39,947 bases of DNA from Ruminococcus sp. AM36-2AA. Lineage in GTDB: Bacteria > Bacillota > Clostridia > Lachnospirales > Lachnospiraceae. Below the pieces are notes generated by a model. It worked only from the letters and a program-made list of their open reading frames with translations, did no database searches and was not told where the DNA came from. The stretch's first letter is position 1, and each line of letters begins with the position of its first letter. Below are positions 25,847-34,554 of the stretch, piece by piece. Both the position numbers and the translations under genes were made by a program. Location of the stretch: positions 1 through 39,947 of the forward strand of contig NZ_QTYB01000006.1 of the NCBI RefSeq assembly GCF_003461955.1, written 5' to 3'.

Positions 25847-27088
25847 ATGGGAAAATATCTGAAATCAGTGGGGAAAAACAGTCTTGATTTTCTGAAATAT
25901 GTAGGCCCGGGGCTGCTTGTAACGGTGGGATTTATTGATCCGGGAAACTGGGCATCCAATATAGCTGCAGGTTCCGGCTATGGATACAGTCTTCTGTGGA
26001 TGGTGACATTGTCTACGGTTATGCTGATTATTCTGCAGCATAATGCGGCTCATCTGGGAATTGTTACGGGCCTTTGTATTTCGGAAGCCGCCAGCCGCTA
26101 TATGAATAAAACAGTAAAAAATATAGTACTCTGGACAGCGGTGGCAGCAGCGGTTGCGACAGCCATGGCAGAAATCCTGGGAGGTGCCATAGCTCTTGAG
26201 ATGCTGTTTCATATTCCTGTCCGGGTGGGAAGTATGGTGATACTGCTGGCAGTACTGGTATGCCAGTTTACAAATGCCTATAAAAAAATTGAAAAACTGA
26301 TTATATTGTTTGTTTCTCTGATTGGTTTTTCTTTTCTGGTTGAGATTGGGATATCAGATATTGACTGGCCGGCGGCAGTGTCAGGATGGGTGAAACCATA
26401 TTTCCCGGAAAATTCCATGCCTGTGATTATGAGTGTCCTGGGAGCAGTTGTAATGCCGCACAATCTTTTCCTTCATTCCGAAGTAATTCAGAGCAGGCAG
26501 TGGAATCTGGAAGAGGAAGAGGTGATTCAGAAACAGCTGAAATATGAGTTTAAGGATACGCTTTTTTCCATGATTATTGGCTGGGCGATCAACAGTGCAA
26601 TGATTCTGATGGCAGCGGCGACTTTTTACAGAAAAGGGGAAGGCGCAGTTAATGATCTGTCTGTGGCGGGAAATATGCTGACTCCGCTTCTGGGCAAAGG
26701 AGCCTCTGTGATTTTTGCCCTGGCACTTCTTCTGGCAGGTCTTTCTTCCAGTATTACAGCCGGAATGGCAGGCGGGACTATTTTTTCGGGAATTTTTAAT
26801 AAACCATATGATATCAGTACAAAAGAAACCAGACAGGGTGTACTGATAACAATGGTTCCCGCTGCGCTGCTGATTCTTCTGGTCCGTTCACCTTTTGATG
26901 GACTGATCTATTCGCAGATGCTCCTGGGAATGCAGCTGCCCATCACTGTTTTTACACAGATATATCTTACATCGTCCACCAGAGTTATGGGAAAATATGC
27001 CAACAGTACCAGATTAAAGGTAACCTTATGGACGATTGCGGGAATTGTAACACTTTTAAATGCAGGATTGCTGGTTACATCTATATAA
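25847..27088 (+). CDS. Nramp-family divalent metal transporter
   Basis: A 413-residue membrane protein with about eleven hydrophobic segments, importing manganese or iron by proton symport. TM1 has FIDPGNW, whose Asp and Asn bind metal (residues 31-34). TM6 has AVVMPHN, whose Met is known to favour transition metals over calcium and magnesium. This argues for true Mn/Fe transport rather than the magnesium-transporting relatives. The ribosome site AAAGAAAGG is rather far from the ATG at 25847; another ATG at 25840 is out of frame. The gene has its own promoter and a palindromic operator. A GC-rich hairpin without a T run follows the stop. Confidence 0.92.
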   Translation: MGKYLKSVGKNSLDFLKYVGPGLLVTVGFIDPGNWASNIAAGSGYGYSLLWMVTLSTVMLIILQHNAAHLGIVTGLCISEAASRYMNKTVKNIVLWTAVAAAVATAMAEILGGAIALEMLFHIPVRVGSMVILLAVLVCQFTNAYKKIEKLIILFVSLIGFSFLVEIGISDIDWPAAVSGWVKPYFPENSMPVIMSVLGAVVMPHNLFLHSEVIQSRQWNLEEEEVIQKQLKYEFKDTLFSMIIGWAINSAMILMAAATFYRKGEGAVNDLSVAGNMLTPLLGKGASVIFALALLLAGLSSSITAGMAGGTIFSGIFNKPYDISTKETRQGVLITMVPAALLILLVRSPFDGLIYSQMLLGMQLPITVFTQIYLTSSTRVMGKYANSTRLKVTLWTIAGIVTLLNAGLLVTSI

Positions 27089-27104
27089 GCTGAGCAGACA
27101 GCGA

Positions 27105-27125
27105 AGCAGATTGCGAAAATCTGCT
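27105..27125. other. Hairpin after the Nramp gene
   Basis: AGCAGATT and AATCTGCT form an 8-bp perfect stem with a GCGAA loop. The missing T run makes it a poor terminator. It may mark the processed 3' end of the Nramp message. Confidence 0.4.
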
Positions 27126-27175
27126 GGAATCATATGAAAAATATGGGAAAAACGGAGAACTATATGAAAAAATGT

Positions 27176-27204
27176 TTGCTATTGTTGTAAAAAGAGTATA
27201 TTAT
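27176..27204 (+). promoter_or_regulatory. Promoter of the EAL-domain gene
   Basis: TTGCTA (27176-27181), a 17-bp spacer, TATTAT (27199-27204). The leader would be about 150 nt, long for this window, and includes a GACAGA/TCTGTC stem near 27263-27278. I see no c-di-GMP riboswitch consensus in it. Confidence 0.6.
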
Positions 27205-27359
27205 TATTGCATAACTATGAAATTTTGGCGACCATTTTGATCTATCTGTGAGGTGTCACGACAGAAGTCTCTGTCAATTTCCCAGAAACATTTTTTTGTC
27301 AGTATGGACAGGAGAGAACCGGAAGCAGAAAAGTACAAGGGTCCTGGAGGTGTAAAAAA

Positions 27360-29774
27360 GTGGGCAAGAATGCGTCGGGAATGTATGTAATAGATGCAGA
27401 TTATAATATAGTCAGCTATAACCATGCGGCAGAAATTATATACCCGGAGCTGAAAAAGGGAGAAAAGTGTTATCGATGTCTGATGCATGAAGAGAATCCA
27501 TGTGCGGAATGCCCGGTTGTTAACGGTATTGAAGGTCCGAAGAACTATCTGGAAACGAAGCAAAAGGTTCTGAGATCCATTGATGCAGTGGAAATTCAGC
27601 TGGAGTCCGGAGAACTGGGACATGCGATGATATTTTCGGCGGCAGAAGCAACAGAAGAAACATACAGAGGAATTACCAATAATGGAGAGAATCCTCTGCT
27701 GCTGGGAATCATCAATGTGCTGGGCAAGGACTACAGCAATATTTATTCTGTAAACTGTGCCACACATGAAATACAGGTATTCCGTTTTCATAATCCTGTA
27801 CTTGGTGGAGTAAGTGAAAGCCTGATCCGTGAGGAACCTTACGAAAAAGTAGTGGACATTTACATAGAAGATAATGTTGCGTCTGAGGATAAGACCAGAA
27901 TGAGGCAGATGCTGGATTTTGACAAAATCTGTCAGCGTCTGAAAAAGGTTTCCCAGTTTATGATCCACTATAGGGTGAGAAGGGACGGAATTACACATTA
28001 TTACTATGTAAAATGTGCAAGAATTGGGAAGGCAGATGATTTTGAAGCGATTGTTCTGGCTTTTGCCAATGAAGATATGGATGTTCAGCACAGTGAAATG
28101 GAATCCATTCTGGAACCGGGGGGACCGTCCTCCAGAAGAAAGCTTCTTATAATAGAAGATAATGAGCTGAATCGGAAACTTCTGGCAGAGCTTCTGGAAG
28201 ACAGTTATGAAGTTATGACCGCAGTTAACGGAGAAGAGGGACTGAAGCTGCTGGGAGAGAATTACCGTGATATTTCCGCAGTGCTTCTGGATGTAAGTAT
28301 GCCAATCTGCGACGGATTTCAGTTTCTGGACAGAATCCGGGATGATATGATGCTTTCCTCTGTTCCGGTAATTGTAATAACAGGAAGCAACCGTCCGGAA
28401 GATGAGGTTCGCTGTCTGGAACTGGGGGCAGTCGATTTTATCCGGAAGCCTTACAATGTCCGGATTGTGAAGGGAAAGATCAATAGTGTAATCAAGCTTC
28501 GGGAATCTGCGATTGTTCTGTCTGCACTGGAATACGATGAGCTGACAGGACTTTATATCCGCCAGGCATTTTTTCATCATGCAAAGACACTGATGCGTGT
28601 CAAAAATGACCAGAAGTTTCATGTGGTTGTGGCAGATGTCAAAAATTTCAAGTGGATTAATGGTACCTACGGAGAAAAAACAGGAGATCAGGTTCTGGCA
28701 TATCTCGGAGATGCATACAAAAAACAGGTTCACAGTGGAATGGTAGCCAGATATGGTGGAGATCAGTTTGTAGCTATTGTATATGGAGATCTGAACCTTG
28801 CAGAAGAAAAGGTGGAAGCTGCTATTCACAGGATTGCAGAGAGGGCTCCCATTTCAAATCTGGCTGTGAATTATGGTATTTATGAAAATGTGGATAAGAC
28901 ATTACCGCTGACTTTGATCTGTGACAGGGCATTTCTTGCCATGAAGAGTATACAGAATGACTATGAGCATTCGTTTGCTTTTTATGATGAGGAGATGGGG
29001 CGGAAACATATCCGTGACAGGATGATGGAAAATGAGTTTGATGAAGCTATCCGCAATGAAGAATTTGTGGTTTATCTCCAGCCTAAATATAATGTAGTAA
29101 CAGAAGAAATCGCAGGTGCGGAAGCACTTGTACGATGGAAGAAAAAAGATGGCTCTATGGTATCTCCAGGTGAATTTATTCCACTTTATGAGAAGGATGG
29201 ATTGATTGTACGCCTGGATGAATATGTGTTTAATAAAGTATGTGAGATTCAGAAAACACTTATGAGGTCAGGGAAAAAGCTGATCCCTATTTCGGTGAAT
29301 CTTTCCAGGGCAAGTATCCACTACGAAAATATGATTTTGCGTTATGTACATATTGTAGAGGAGAATGGTATTCCATTTTTCGCAGTGCCTATTGAACTTA
29401 CAGAGACAGCAGCTCTTTATAATGTGCAGATTAAAGAGCTTACAGAGAAGATGGTAAATGCCGGATTTGAACTTCATATGGATGATTTTGGATCCGGATA
29501 TTCTTCCATGACAAGTTTAAACCAGCTGCCCTTTGATACGCTGAAACTGGACAAGAGCCTGATTGATTACATAGAAAATCCGAGAGGAAAAGAAGTGATC
29601 CGCCATACCATAGCCCTGGCACACAGTCTGGGAATGCAGGTACTTGCAGAAGGGGTGGAAACGGCCAGTCAGGTAAAAATTCTCCGGGAACTGGACTGTG
29701 ATGAAATTCAGGGATTTTATTATTCCAGACCGGTACCGTGGGAAGAATTCTGCACAGATTTTATGGGAAAATAA
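27360..29774 (+). CDS. PAS-REC-GGDEF-EAL signalling protein
   Basis: An 804-residue cytosolic c-di-GMP signalling protein. Order: a short PAS-like domain (about 1-95) with CxxC-x7-CxxC (Cys37, 40, 48, 51); a second PAS-like region (about 120-245); a receiver domain (261-378; Asp311, Thr341 and Lys363 present); a GGDEF domain (about 390-545); an EAL domain (about 555-800). The GGDEF motif is GGDQF (466-470), the second metal Asp is Lys (ADVKNF), and the usual GH is GE, so cyclase activity is doubtful. The EAL side looks intact: EAL 588-590, SVNLSR, ELTET, DDFG (708-711), KLDK, EGVET and Gln784. It is probably a phosphodiesterase tuned by phosphorylation and by a metal or redox signal. The start is GTG at 27360, eight bases after GGAGG. 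Confidence 0.88.
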   Translation: MGKNASGMYVIDADYNIVSYNHAAEIIYPELKKGEKCYRCLMHEENPCAECPVVNGIEGPKNYLETKQKVLRSIDAVEIQLESGELGHAMIFSAAEATEETYRGITNNGENPLLLGIINVLGKDYSNIYSVNCATHEIQVFRFHNPVLGGVSESLIREEPYEKVVDIYIEDNVASEDKTRMRQMLDFDKICQRLKKVSQFMIHYRVRRDGITHYYYVKCARIGKADDFEAIVLAFANEDMDVQHSEMESILEPGGPSSRRKLLIIEDNELNRKLLAELLEDSYEVMTAVNGEEGLKLLGENYRDISAVLLDVSMPICDGFQFLDRIRDDMMLSSVPVIVITGSNRPEDEVRCLELGAVDFIRKPYNVRIVKGKINSVIKLRESAIVLSALEYDELTGLYIRQAFFHHAKTLMRVKNDQKFHVVVADVKNFKWINGTYGEKTGDQVLAYLGDAYKKQVHSGMVARYGGDQFVAIVYGDLNLAEEKVEAAIHRIAERAPISNLAVNYGIYENVDKTLPLTLICDRAFLAMKSIQNDYEHSFAFYDEEMGRKHIRDRMMENEFDEAIRNEEFVVYLQPKYNVVTEEIAGAEALVRWKKKDGSMVSPGEFIPLYEKDGLIVRLDEYVFNKVCEIQKTLMRSGKKLIPISVNLSRASIHYENMILRYVHIVEENGIPFFAVPIELTETAALYNVQIKELTEKMVNAGFELHMDDFGSGYSSMTSLNQLPFDTLKLDKSLIDYIENPRGKEVIRHTIALAHSLGMQVLAEGVETASQVKILRELDCDEIQGFYYSRPVPWEEFCTDFMGK

Positions 29775-29785
29775 AACAGAATTAC

Positions 29786-29824
29786 AACACGCTGACAGTA
29801 TTTAACTGGCAGCGTGTTTTTTGT
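29786..29824 (+). terminator. Rho-independent terminator of the EAL-domain gene
   Basis: AACACGCTG-A-CAGT pairs with ACTG-G-CAGCGTGTT (one mismatch) around a short ATTTA loop, followed by a T run. Confidence 0.85.
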
Positions 29825-29848
29825 TTTAAGAATTTGTAAGTTGCCATT

Positions 29849-30643
29849 TTATCGCTTTTGTATATATTTTTCCAAAAGATTAAGCACTGCATACAGTCCC
29901 ATGGCAATAATACACAGGATCATAATGGACATAAGAACCCAGGTGAGTTTAAAAGTCTGGCTTCCATAGATGATAAGATATCCGAGACCTTTTCTGGCAC
30001 CGATGAACTCGCCGATGATAACACCCACCAGACAGAGACCAATGTTTACTTTCATAACACTGATGATCAGAGGGAGGGAAGCTGGCAGAATGATTTTTGT
30101 CAGTTTTTCTTTTTTGTGGCCTCCCAGAGTTTCAATCAGTTTTAGTTTTTCCGGATCTGCCTGGCAGAAACCGGAGTACAGATTAATAACAGAACCAAAG
30201 ATAGCCACGGACATGCCGGCAACTACAATGGTTCGCTCATTGGCACCCAGCCATACAATCAGAAGAGGTGCAAGGGCAGATTTCGGGAGACTGTTCAGTA
30301 CCACAAGGTAAGGCTCCAGGATTCTGGAAGTCTTTGGAGAACACCAGAGAAGAATGGCAGTTCCCACGCCCAGGATTACAACAAAAAAGAAACTGACAAG
30401 AGTTTCTGTCAGAGTAACTCCAATATGGGAAAACAGAGACTGATCCCTGCACATGGAAAGAAAGGTTTTTCCGATGAGGGAAGGGCTGCTGAAAATAAAG
30501 GAATCAATCCATCCGCATCTGGTAGACATTTCCCAGAGTCCCATAAACAGGACAAAGAGAAGAATTCGTGCTGTGAAGATCAGACGTTTTTCTTTTTTAT
30601 ACTGTAAAAGATATTGTTTCTGATGTCTGGAAATTTCAGGCAT
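29849..30643 (-). CDS. ABC transporter permease, SsuC/TauC/ThiX type
   Basis: A 264-residue membrane permease with about six segments, of the family that moves sulfonates, taurine, nitrate or thiamine precursors. The ATPase-contact region is KLKLIETLGGHKKEKLTKIILP. GLGYLIIYGSQTFKLTWVLM near the C-terminus is typical. A longer reading from 30697 exists, but the ATG at 30643 overlaps the ATPase stop by 8 bp and follows GGAG, so 30643 is chosen. No binding-protein gene is adjacent, so substrate cannot be assigned. Confidence 0.82.
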   Translation of the reverse strand: MPEISRHQKQYLLQYKKEKRLIFTARILLFVLFMGLWEMSTRCGWIDSFIFSSPSLIGKTFLSMCRDQSLFSHIGVTLTETLVSFFFVVILGVGTAILLWCSPKTSRILEPYLVVLNSLPKSALAPLLIVWLGANERTIVVAGMSVAIFGSVINLYSGFCQADPEKLKLIETLGGHKKEKLTKIILPASLPLIISVMKVNIGLCLVGVIIGEFIGARKGLGYLIIYGSQTFKLTWVLMSIMILCIIAMGLYAVLNLLEKYIQKR

Positions 30644-31403
30644 TTTCGTTGAGCTCCTTCCATATGAGATTAAAATATTTTTTAAAATCCGGAGCATTTC
30701 GGGAAGAAAGCGGAGTACGGTTATTGATATTCAGATGGATGTCAACAATTTTCTGTACAGTGGCAGGGCGGGGAGAAAGAATCAGTACCCGGTCTGCCAT
30801 GCTGATGGCCTCGGAGATATCGTGAGTAACCAGAATTGCAGGTTTGCCGGAATTTCGGAGAATTTTTCCAATGTCATCACTGACATTTAAGCGGGTCTGA
30901 TAATCCAGCGCGGAAAATGGTTCGTCCAGAAGCAGAAGTTCCGGTTTCAACACAAGGGTCCGGATCAGGGCGGCACGTTGCCGCATACCGCCGGAAAGCT
31001 GAGAGGGCCTGGCATCCCGGAAACGGTCAAGACCATATATCCGGAGAAGTTCTTCGGCATGAGAAAGTTTTTCGGGAGTGAGTTCTTTACGGATTTCAAG
31101 GCCAAGGAGAATATTTTTGTAAATACTGCGCCACTCCAGAAGATGATCTTTCTGAAGCATGTATCCTACAGCGGTACTGCCGGCAGATACCGGCTTTTCA
31201 TCCAGAGTAATGGAACCACATTCCGGGGCGAGAAGGCCGGCGATCAGATTGAGAAGTGTAGATTTGCCGCAGCCGGAGGGTCCTACAATGGACAGAAATT
31301 CGCCGGGCATCAGGTCAAAGGATATATGAGAAAGGGCAGGTGTCTCACCGGACAATGTGTGATAGGAAAGACACACATCCCGTACTTTCAGGATGGGATT
31401 CAT
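30636..31403 (-). CDS. ABC transporter ATPase, SsuB/TauB/ThiZ type
   Basis: A 255-residue ATP-binding subunit, partner of the overlapping permease. Walker A GPSGCGKS (41-48), Q-loop in YMLQKDHLLEW, signature LSGGMRQR, Walker B LLLLDEPFSALD, H-loop VTHDISEA. The VGYMLQKDHLLEWRS style is typical of the nitrate/sulfonate/taurine group. AAAGGAGG lies before the ATG at 31403. It is divergent from queH, with only 66 bp between the two starts. With no substrate-binding gene on either side, this is an incomplete importer locus. Confidence 0.85.
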   Translation of the reverse strand: MNPILKVRDVCLSYHTLSGETPALSHISFDLMPGEFLSIVGPSGCGKSTLLNLIAGLLAPECGSITLDEKPVSAGSTAVGYMLQKDHLLEWRSIYKNILLGLEIRKELTPEKLSHAEELLRIYGLDRFRDARPSQLSGGMRQRAALIRTLVLKPELLLLDEPFSALDYQTRLNVSDDIGKILRNSGKPAILVTHDISEAISMADRVLILSPRPATVQKIVDIHLNINNRTPLSSRNAPDFKKYFNLIWKELNENA

Positions 31404-31408
31404 GGATA

Positions 31409-31438
31409 TTGCCTCCTTTTTGTAGATAATGGTATAAT
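31409..31438 (+). promoter_or_regulatory. Promoter of queH
   Basis: TTGCCT (31409-31414), an 18-bp spacer, TATAAT (31433-31438). GATAAT (31425-31430) and ATTATC (31440-31445) form an inverted repeat around the -10. Confidence 0.6.
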
Positions 31439-31469
31439 ATTATCATATGTCTGAAACAGGAGAAGGCGC

Positions 31470-32189
31470 ATGGCAGAAAAGGAGACGCCGGTGCCTGCCG
31501 CCAAACAGTCAGAGAGAAAGGAATTACAAACATTGAATAAAAGAAACTACCAGAAAGAGCTTGATAAACTGATCGAAAACATTCAGAAAGAGGGAAAAAC
31601 GCCCAGACTTTTTCTTCACGCCTGCTGTGCACCCTGCAGCAGTTATGTGATGGAATATCTGTCGCAGTATTTTGAGATCACCATATTTTTTTATAATCCC
31701 AATATTGCACCGGAGGAGGAATATGCACACCGCGTGGCTGAGATTCGGCGTCTTATCGGGGAGATGGAGTTTGTCCATCCGGTAACTCTGGTGGAGGGAC
31801 GGTATGACCCGAAGGAATTTTATGAGATGGCAAAAGGACTGGAGGATGTTCCGGAAGGAGGAGAGCGGTGCTTTCGGTGTTATCGCCTGCGGATGGAAGA
31901 GGCGGCGAAACTGGCGAAAGAGGGCGGATATGATTATTTCACTACCACTTTAAGTATCAGTCCTCTGAAAAATGCACAGAAGATCAATGAGATCGGGGAG
32001 GAGCTGGCAGAAATCTATAAAGTGCCACATCTGACTTCGGATTTCAAGAAAAAGAATGGCTACAAGCGCTCCATTGAGCTGTCCCACGAGCACGATCTGT
32101 ACCGGCAGAATTACTGCGGCTGTGTTTTTTCAAAAAGAGAAGCACAGGAAAGAGACAGAAAAAGAGTCCTGGAAAATTCCGGGGATTAA
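31470..32189 (+). CDS. queH: Epoxyqueuosine reductase QueH
   Basis: A 239-residue iron-sulfur enzyme catalysing the last step of queuosine synthesis in tRNA, reduction of epoxyqueuosine to queuosine; it is the non-homologous substitute for QueG. The signature cysteines are present: HACCAPC (50-56), GERCFRCYRLRM and NYCGC near the C-terminus. The first 45 residues are a polar, lysine-rich extension. The start at 31470 follows AGGAG by seven bases. Other queuosine genes (queA, tgt, queT) are not in the window. The ATPase gene lies divergent; a role for that transporter in queuosine precursor uptake is speculation. Confidence 0.92.
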   Translation: MAEKETPVPAAKQSERKELQTLNKRNYQKELDKLIENIQKEGKTPRLFLHACCAPCSSYVMEYLSQYFEITIFFYNPNIAPEEEYAHRVAEIRRLIGEMEFVHPVTLVEGRYDPKEFYEMAKGLEDVPEGGERCFRCYRLRMEEAAKLAKEGGYDYFTTTLSISPLKNAQKINEIGEELAEIYKVPHLTSDFKKKNGYKRSIELSHEHDLYRQNYCGCVFSKREAQERDRKRVLENSGD

Positions 32190-32216
32190 GAAGAAACAAT
32201 ACAGTTTCGTAAAAAG

Positions 32217-32253
32217 AAACAGGACGGGAAAAAATATCTCCCGTCCTGTATTT
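32217..32253. terminator. Terminator between queH and the unknown gene
   Basis: ACAGGACGGGA (32219-32229) pairs perfectly with TCCCGTCCTGT (32239-32249). T-rich sequence follows best on the minus strand, so it mainly ends the 229-residue unknown gene, and probably queH as well. Confidence 0.8.
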
Positions 32254-32257
32254 AGCA

Positions 32258-32947
32258 TTATGCAAAATCATCAGGGTTATCACATGCTTCCTCATAGACT
32301 GCAGCATGGGCATGGGCCATATCCTGATAATAGTTACTGATTGCTTCAAACCAGTTACATATATCATCATTATGCATCAATTCAAGCAGCAGGTACATGA
32401 AATTGCAGACAATATAGGAAATCTGGTGGCGTTTGGACGGGGAGAGGCCGTTTACAAAATCATCAACCCGGTCACGGATATCATCTAAAGCATGCATGGA
32501 TCTTTCCAGATCTGCAAGTAATTTCTTGTACAAAGTTTCATTGAAGTTTGTAAAATCAACATGAAAAACAGTACCTGTGCATAATTTTGAAGAGAAAACA
32601 TTTTTGTTTTCATCATATACTCTTGCATCTAAAGAATGGTTTTTGTCATATTCGACAATCTTTTTCAGATTTTCGTATAATACGGGTACAAATTTTTGAT
32701 CTTCCAGCATAGCCAGATAAATATATGGCATATCAGACAACCACCAGTGAAACAGTTTATCTGATATTATGCGATAATTCGGATCCTTCCATATATGAGG
32801 ACATCCTCGCTTGATATTTTCGGAAATCATGACTTCCGTTGTACCGTCAAACTTAAACACATCTGAAAACAGGGCTTTTAAAATATATGTTACAGCAGCT
32901 TCTGAATTTATCATATTTTCATGTGCTGTATCTGAAAGAATACTCAT
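32258..32947 (-). CDS. Unknown 229-residue protein
   Basis: I do not recognise this protein. It is soluble, acidic and largely helical, with aromatic clusters (LFHWWLSDMPYIYLAMLED) and no signal peptide or membrane segment. A middle strand-like region (VFHVDFTNFNE) precedes long helices (LERSMHALDDIRDRVDDFV) and a Tyr/His-rich C-terminus (NYYQDMAHAHAAVYEEA). Cysteines are few and scattered, with no catalytic pattern. An ATG at 32971 exists, but GGAGG lies eight bases before 32947, so the shorter form is used. It is visibly more A/T-rich than argH and queH around it, which may mark acquired DNA. It is divergent from argH, with an 8-7-8 inverted repeat between them. Confidence 0.7.
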   Translation of the reverse strand: MSILSDTAHENMINSEAAVTYILKALFSDVFKFDGTTEVMISENIKRGCPHIWKDPNYRIISDKLFHWWLSDMPYIYLAMLEDQKFVPVLYENLKKIVEYDKNHSLDARVYDENKNVFSSKLCTGTVFHVDFTNFNETLYKKLLADLERSMHALDDIRDRVDDFVNGLSPSKRHQISYIVCNFMYLLLELMHNDDICNWFEAISNYYQDMAHAHAAVYEEACDNPDDFA

Positions 32948-33014
32948 ATTAAATACCTCCGGTTTATCCATTTTATCCGTGGGGTTATTATATCAAAAAA
33001 ATGCTCAGTATAAA

Positions 33015-33037
33015 ATACTTATGGTATGTATAAGTAT
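33015..33037. promoter_or_regulatory. Inverted repeat between the unknown gene and argH
   Basis: ATACTTAT-GGTATGT-ATAAGTAT is a perfect 8-7-8 inverted repeat in the divergent intergenic region. A TATAAT for the unknown gene lies just beside it on the minus strand (about 32990-32995). It could be an operator for either gene. Confidence 0.5.
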
Positions 33038-33093
33038 GAAAAACTTTGCATTTCCATAAAAATATGATACACTAACACAGAAAAGTGCAGACG

Positions 33094-33123
33094 TCCGGGA
33101 GGCGGATCTCATGTCCGCCCGGA
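33094..33123 (+). promoter_or_regulatory. Stable hairpin in the argH leader
   Basis: TCCGG-GA-GGCGGA pairs with TCCGCC-C-GGA around a TCTCATG loop, about 45 bp before argH. No T run follows, so it is not a terminator in itself. Confidence 0.5.
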
Positions 33124-33166
33124 GAAGACAGTTCTGCCGCAAAAAAGAAAAGTGAGGAAGAATATT

Positions 33167-34546
33167 ATGGCACAGTTATGGGGAGGCCGTTTTACAAAAG
33201 AAACGGACAAGCTGGTTTACAATTTTAACGCATCGATTTCTTTTGACCAGAAGTTTTATAAACAGGATATCTGCGGAAGCAAGGCACATGTTGCCATGCT
33301 TGCAAAACAGGGAATCCTGACAGAGGAAGAAAAAGATCAGATCACAGAAGGGCTGGATGGAATCCTTAAAGATGTGGAAGAGGGCAAACTTGAGATCACA
33401 TCCGAGTACGAGGATATCCACAGTTTCGTGGAGGCAAACCTGATTGACCGTATCGGAGACGCCGGAAAGAAACTCCACACAGGAAGAAGCCGTAATGACC
33501 AGGTGGCTCTGGATATGAAACTGTATGTCCGCGACGAGATCGATGAGACAGACAAAGAGCTGAAAGACCTTCTTCTTGCCCTGCAGAAGATCATGGAAGA
33601 GAATGTACACACCTACATGCCGGGATTTACCCATCTCCAGAAGGCACAGCCGGTAACTCTGGCTCACCATGTAGGCGCATATTTTGAGATGTTTAGGAGA
33701 GACCGTGACAGACTCTTTGATATCCGTAAGAGAATGAACACCTGTCCTCTTGGAGCCGGAGCACTGGCAGGAACCACTTATCCGCTGGACCGTGCTTATA
33801 CCGCAGAGCTTCTTGGCTTTGACGCACCGACCAGAAACAGCATGGACTCTGTATCAGACAGAGATTATGTGATCGAGCTCTTAAGTGCGTTCTCTACCAT
33901 TATGATGCATTTGAGCCGTTTTTCCGAGGAGATCATCCTGTGGAACTCCAATGAGTATCGTTTCGTTGAGATCGATGACGCATACAGCACAGGCAGCAGC
34001 ATCATGCCGCAGAAAAAGAACCCGGATATCGCAGAGCTTGTCCGCGGAAAAACAGGCCGTGTCTATGGTGCACTGACATCTATCCTTACAACTATGAAGG
34101 GAATTCCCCTTGCATATAACAAAGACATGCAGGAAGACAAAGAGCTTACGTTCGATGCCATTGATACTGTAAAGGGATGTATCGCCCTGTTTACAGGTAT
34201 GGTTTCCACCATGCAGTTCAATAAGGCAAATATGGAGGCAAGCGCAAAGAGAGGATTTACAAACGCAACAGATGCCGCAGATTATCTGGTAAACCATGGC
34301 GTACCGTTCCGTGATGCCCACGGTATCGTAGGAAGACTGGTTCTTCTCTGCCTGGATAAAGGAATCTCCCTGGATGAGCTTCCACTTTCCGAGTACAAAG
34401 AGATCAGCCCTGTTTTTGAGGAGGATATCTACGAGGCGATCAGTATGAAGACCTGTGTGGAGAAACGAGTAACTCTTGGTGCACCGGGACCATCTGTTAT
34501 GGAGCAGGTGATCGCTCAGAATAAGGAATATCTTGAAAAAAATTAA
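33167..34546 (+). CDS. argH: Argininosuccinate lyase
   Basis: A 459-residue tetrameric lyase splitting argininosuccinate into arginine and fumarate, the last step of arginine synthesis. The family signature GSSIMPQKKNPD carries the catalytic Ser region, and TGRSRNDQVA and GFTHLQKAQP are other conserved active-site parts. A start at 33152 is possible but GAGGA lies nine bases before 33167 and MAQLWGGRF is the normal N-terminus. argG and other arginine genes are not adjacent. asd follows with its own promoter, so argH is probably expressed alone after a structured leader. Confidence 0.96.
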   Translation: MAQLWGGRFTKETDKLVYNFNASISFDQKFYKQDICGSKAHVAMLAKQGILTEEEKDQITEGLDGILKDVEEGKLEITSEYEDIHSFVEANLIDRIGDAGKKLHTGRSRNDQVALDMKLYVRDEIDETDKELKDLLLALQKIMEENVHTYMPGFTHLQKAQPVTLAHHVGAYFEMFRRDRDRLFDIRKRMNTCPLGAGALAGTTYPLDRAYTAELLGFDAPTRNSMDSVSDRDYVIELLSAFSTIMMHLSRFSEEIILWNSNEYRFVEIDDAYSTGSSIMPQKKNPDIAELVRGKTGRVYGALTSILTTMKGIPLAYNKDMQEDKELTFDAIDTVKGCIALFTGMVSTMQFNKANMEASAKRGFTNATDAADYLVNHGVPFRDAHGIVGRLVLLCLDKGISLDELPLSEYKEISPVFEEDIYEAISMKTCVEKRVTLGAPGPSVMEQVIAQNKEYLEKN

Positions 34547-34554
34547 GATAATGC

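Noticed and set aside
27165..27191. An eight-codon leader peptide (MKKCLLLL) with a ribosome-site-like GGAG
   Set aside because: It overlaps the -35 of the EAL-gene promoter, so it would not be on that transcript, and no attenuator follows.
27205..27359. A c-di-GMP riboswitch in the long leader of the EAL-domain gene
   Set aside because: The leader is long and has small stems, but none of the GEMM-I or GEMM-II conserved motifs are visible.
27204..28829. A 541-codon open frame antisense to the EAL-domain gene
   Set aside because: The plus strand has an unmistakable multidomain protein; the antisense product has no family features, and its length follows from the base composition of the sense gene.
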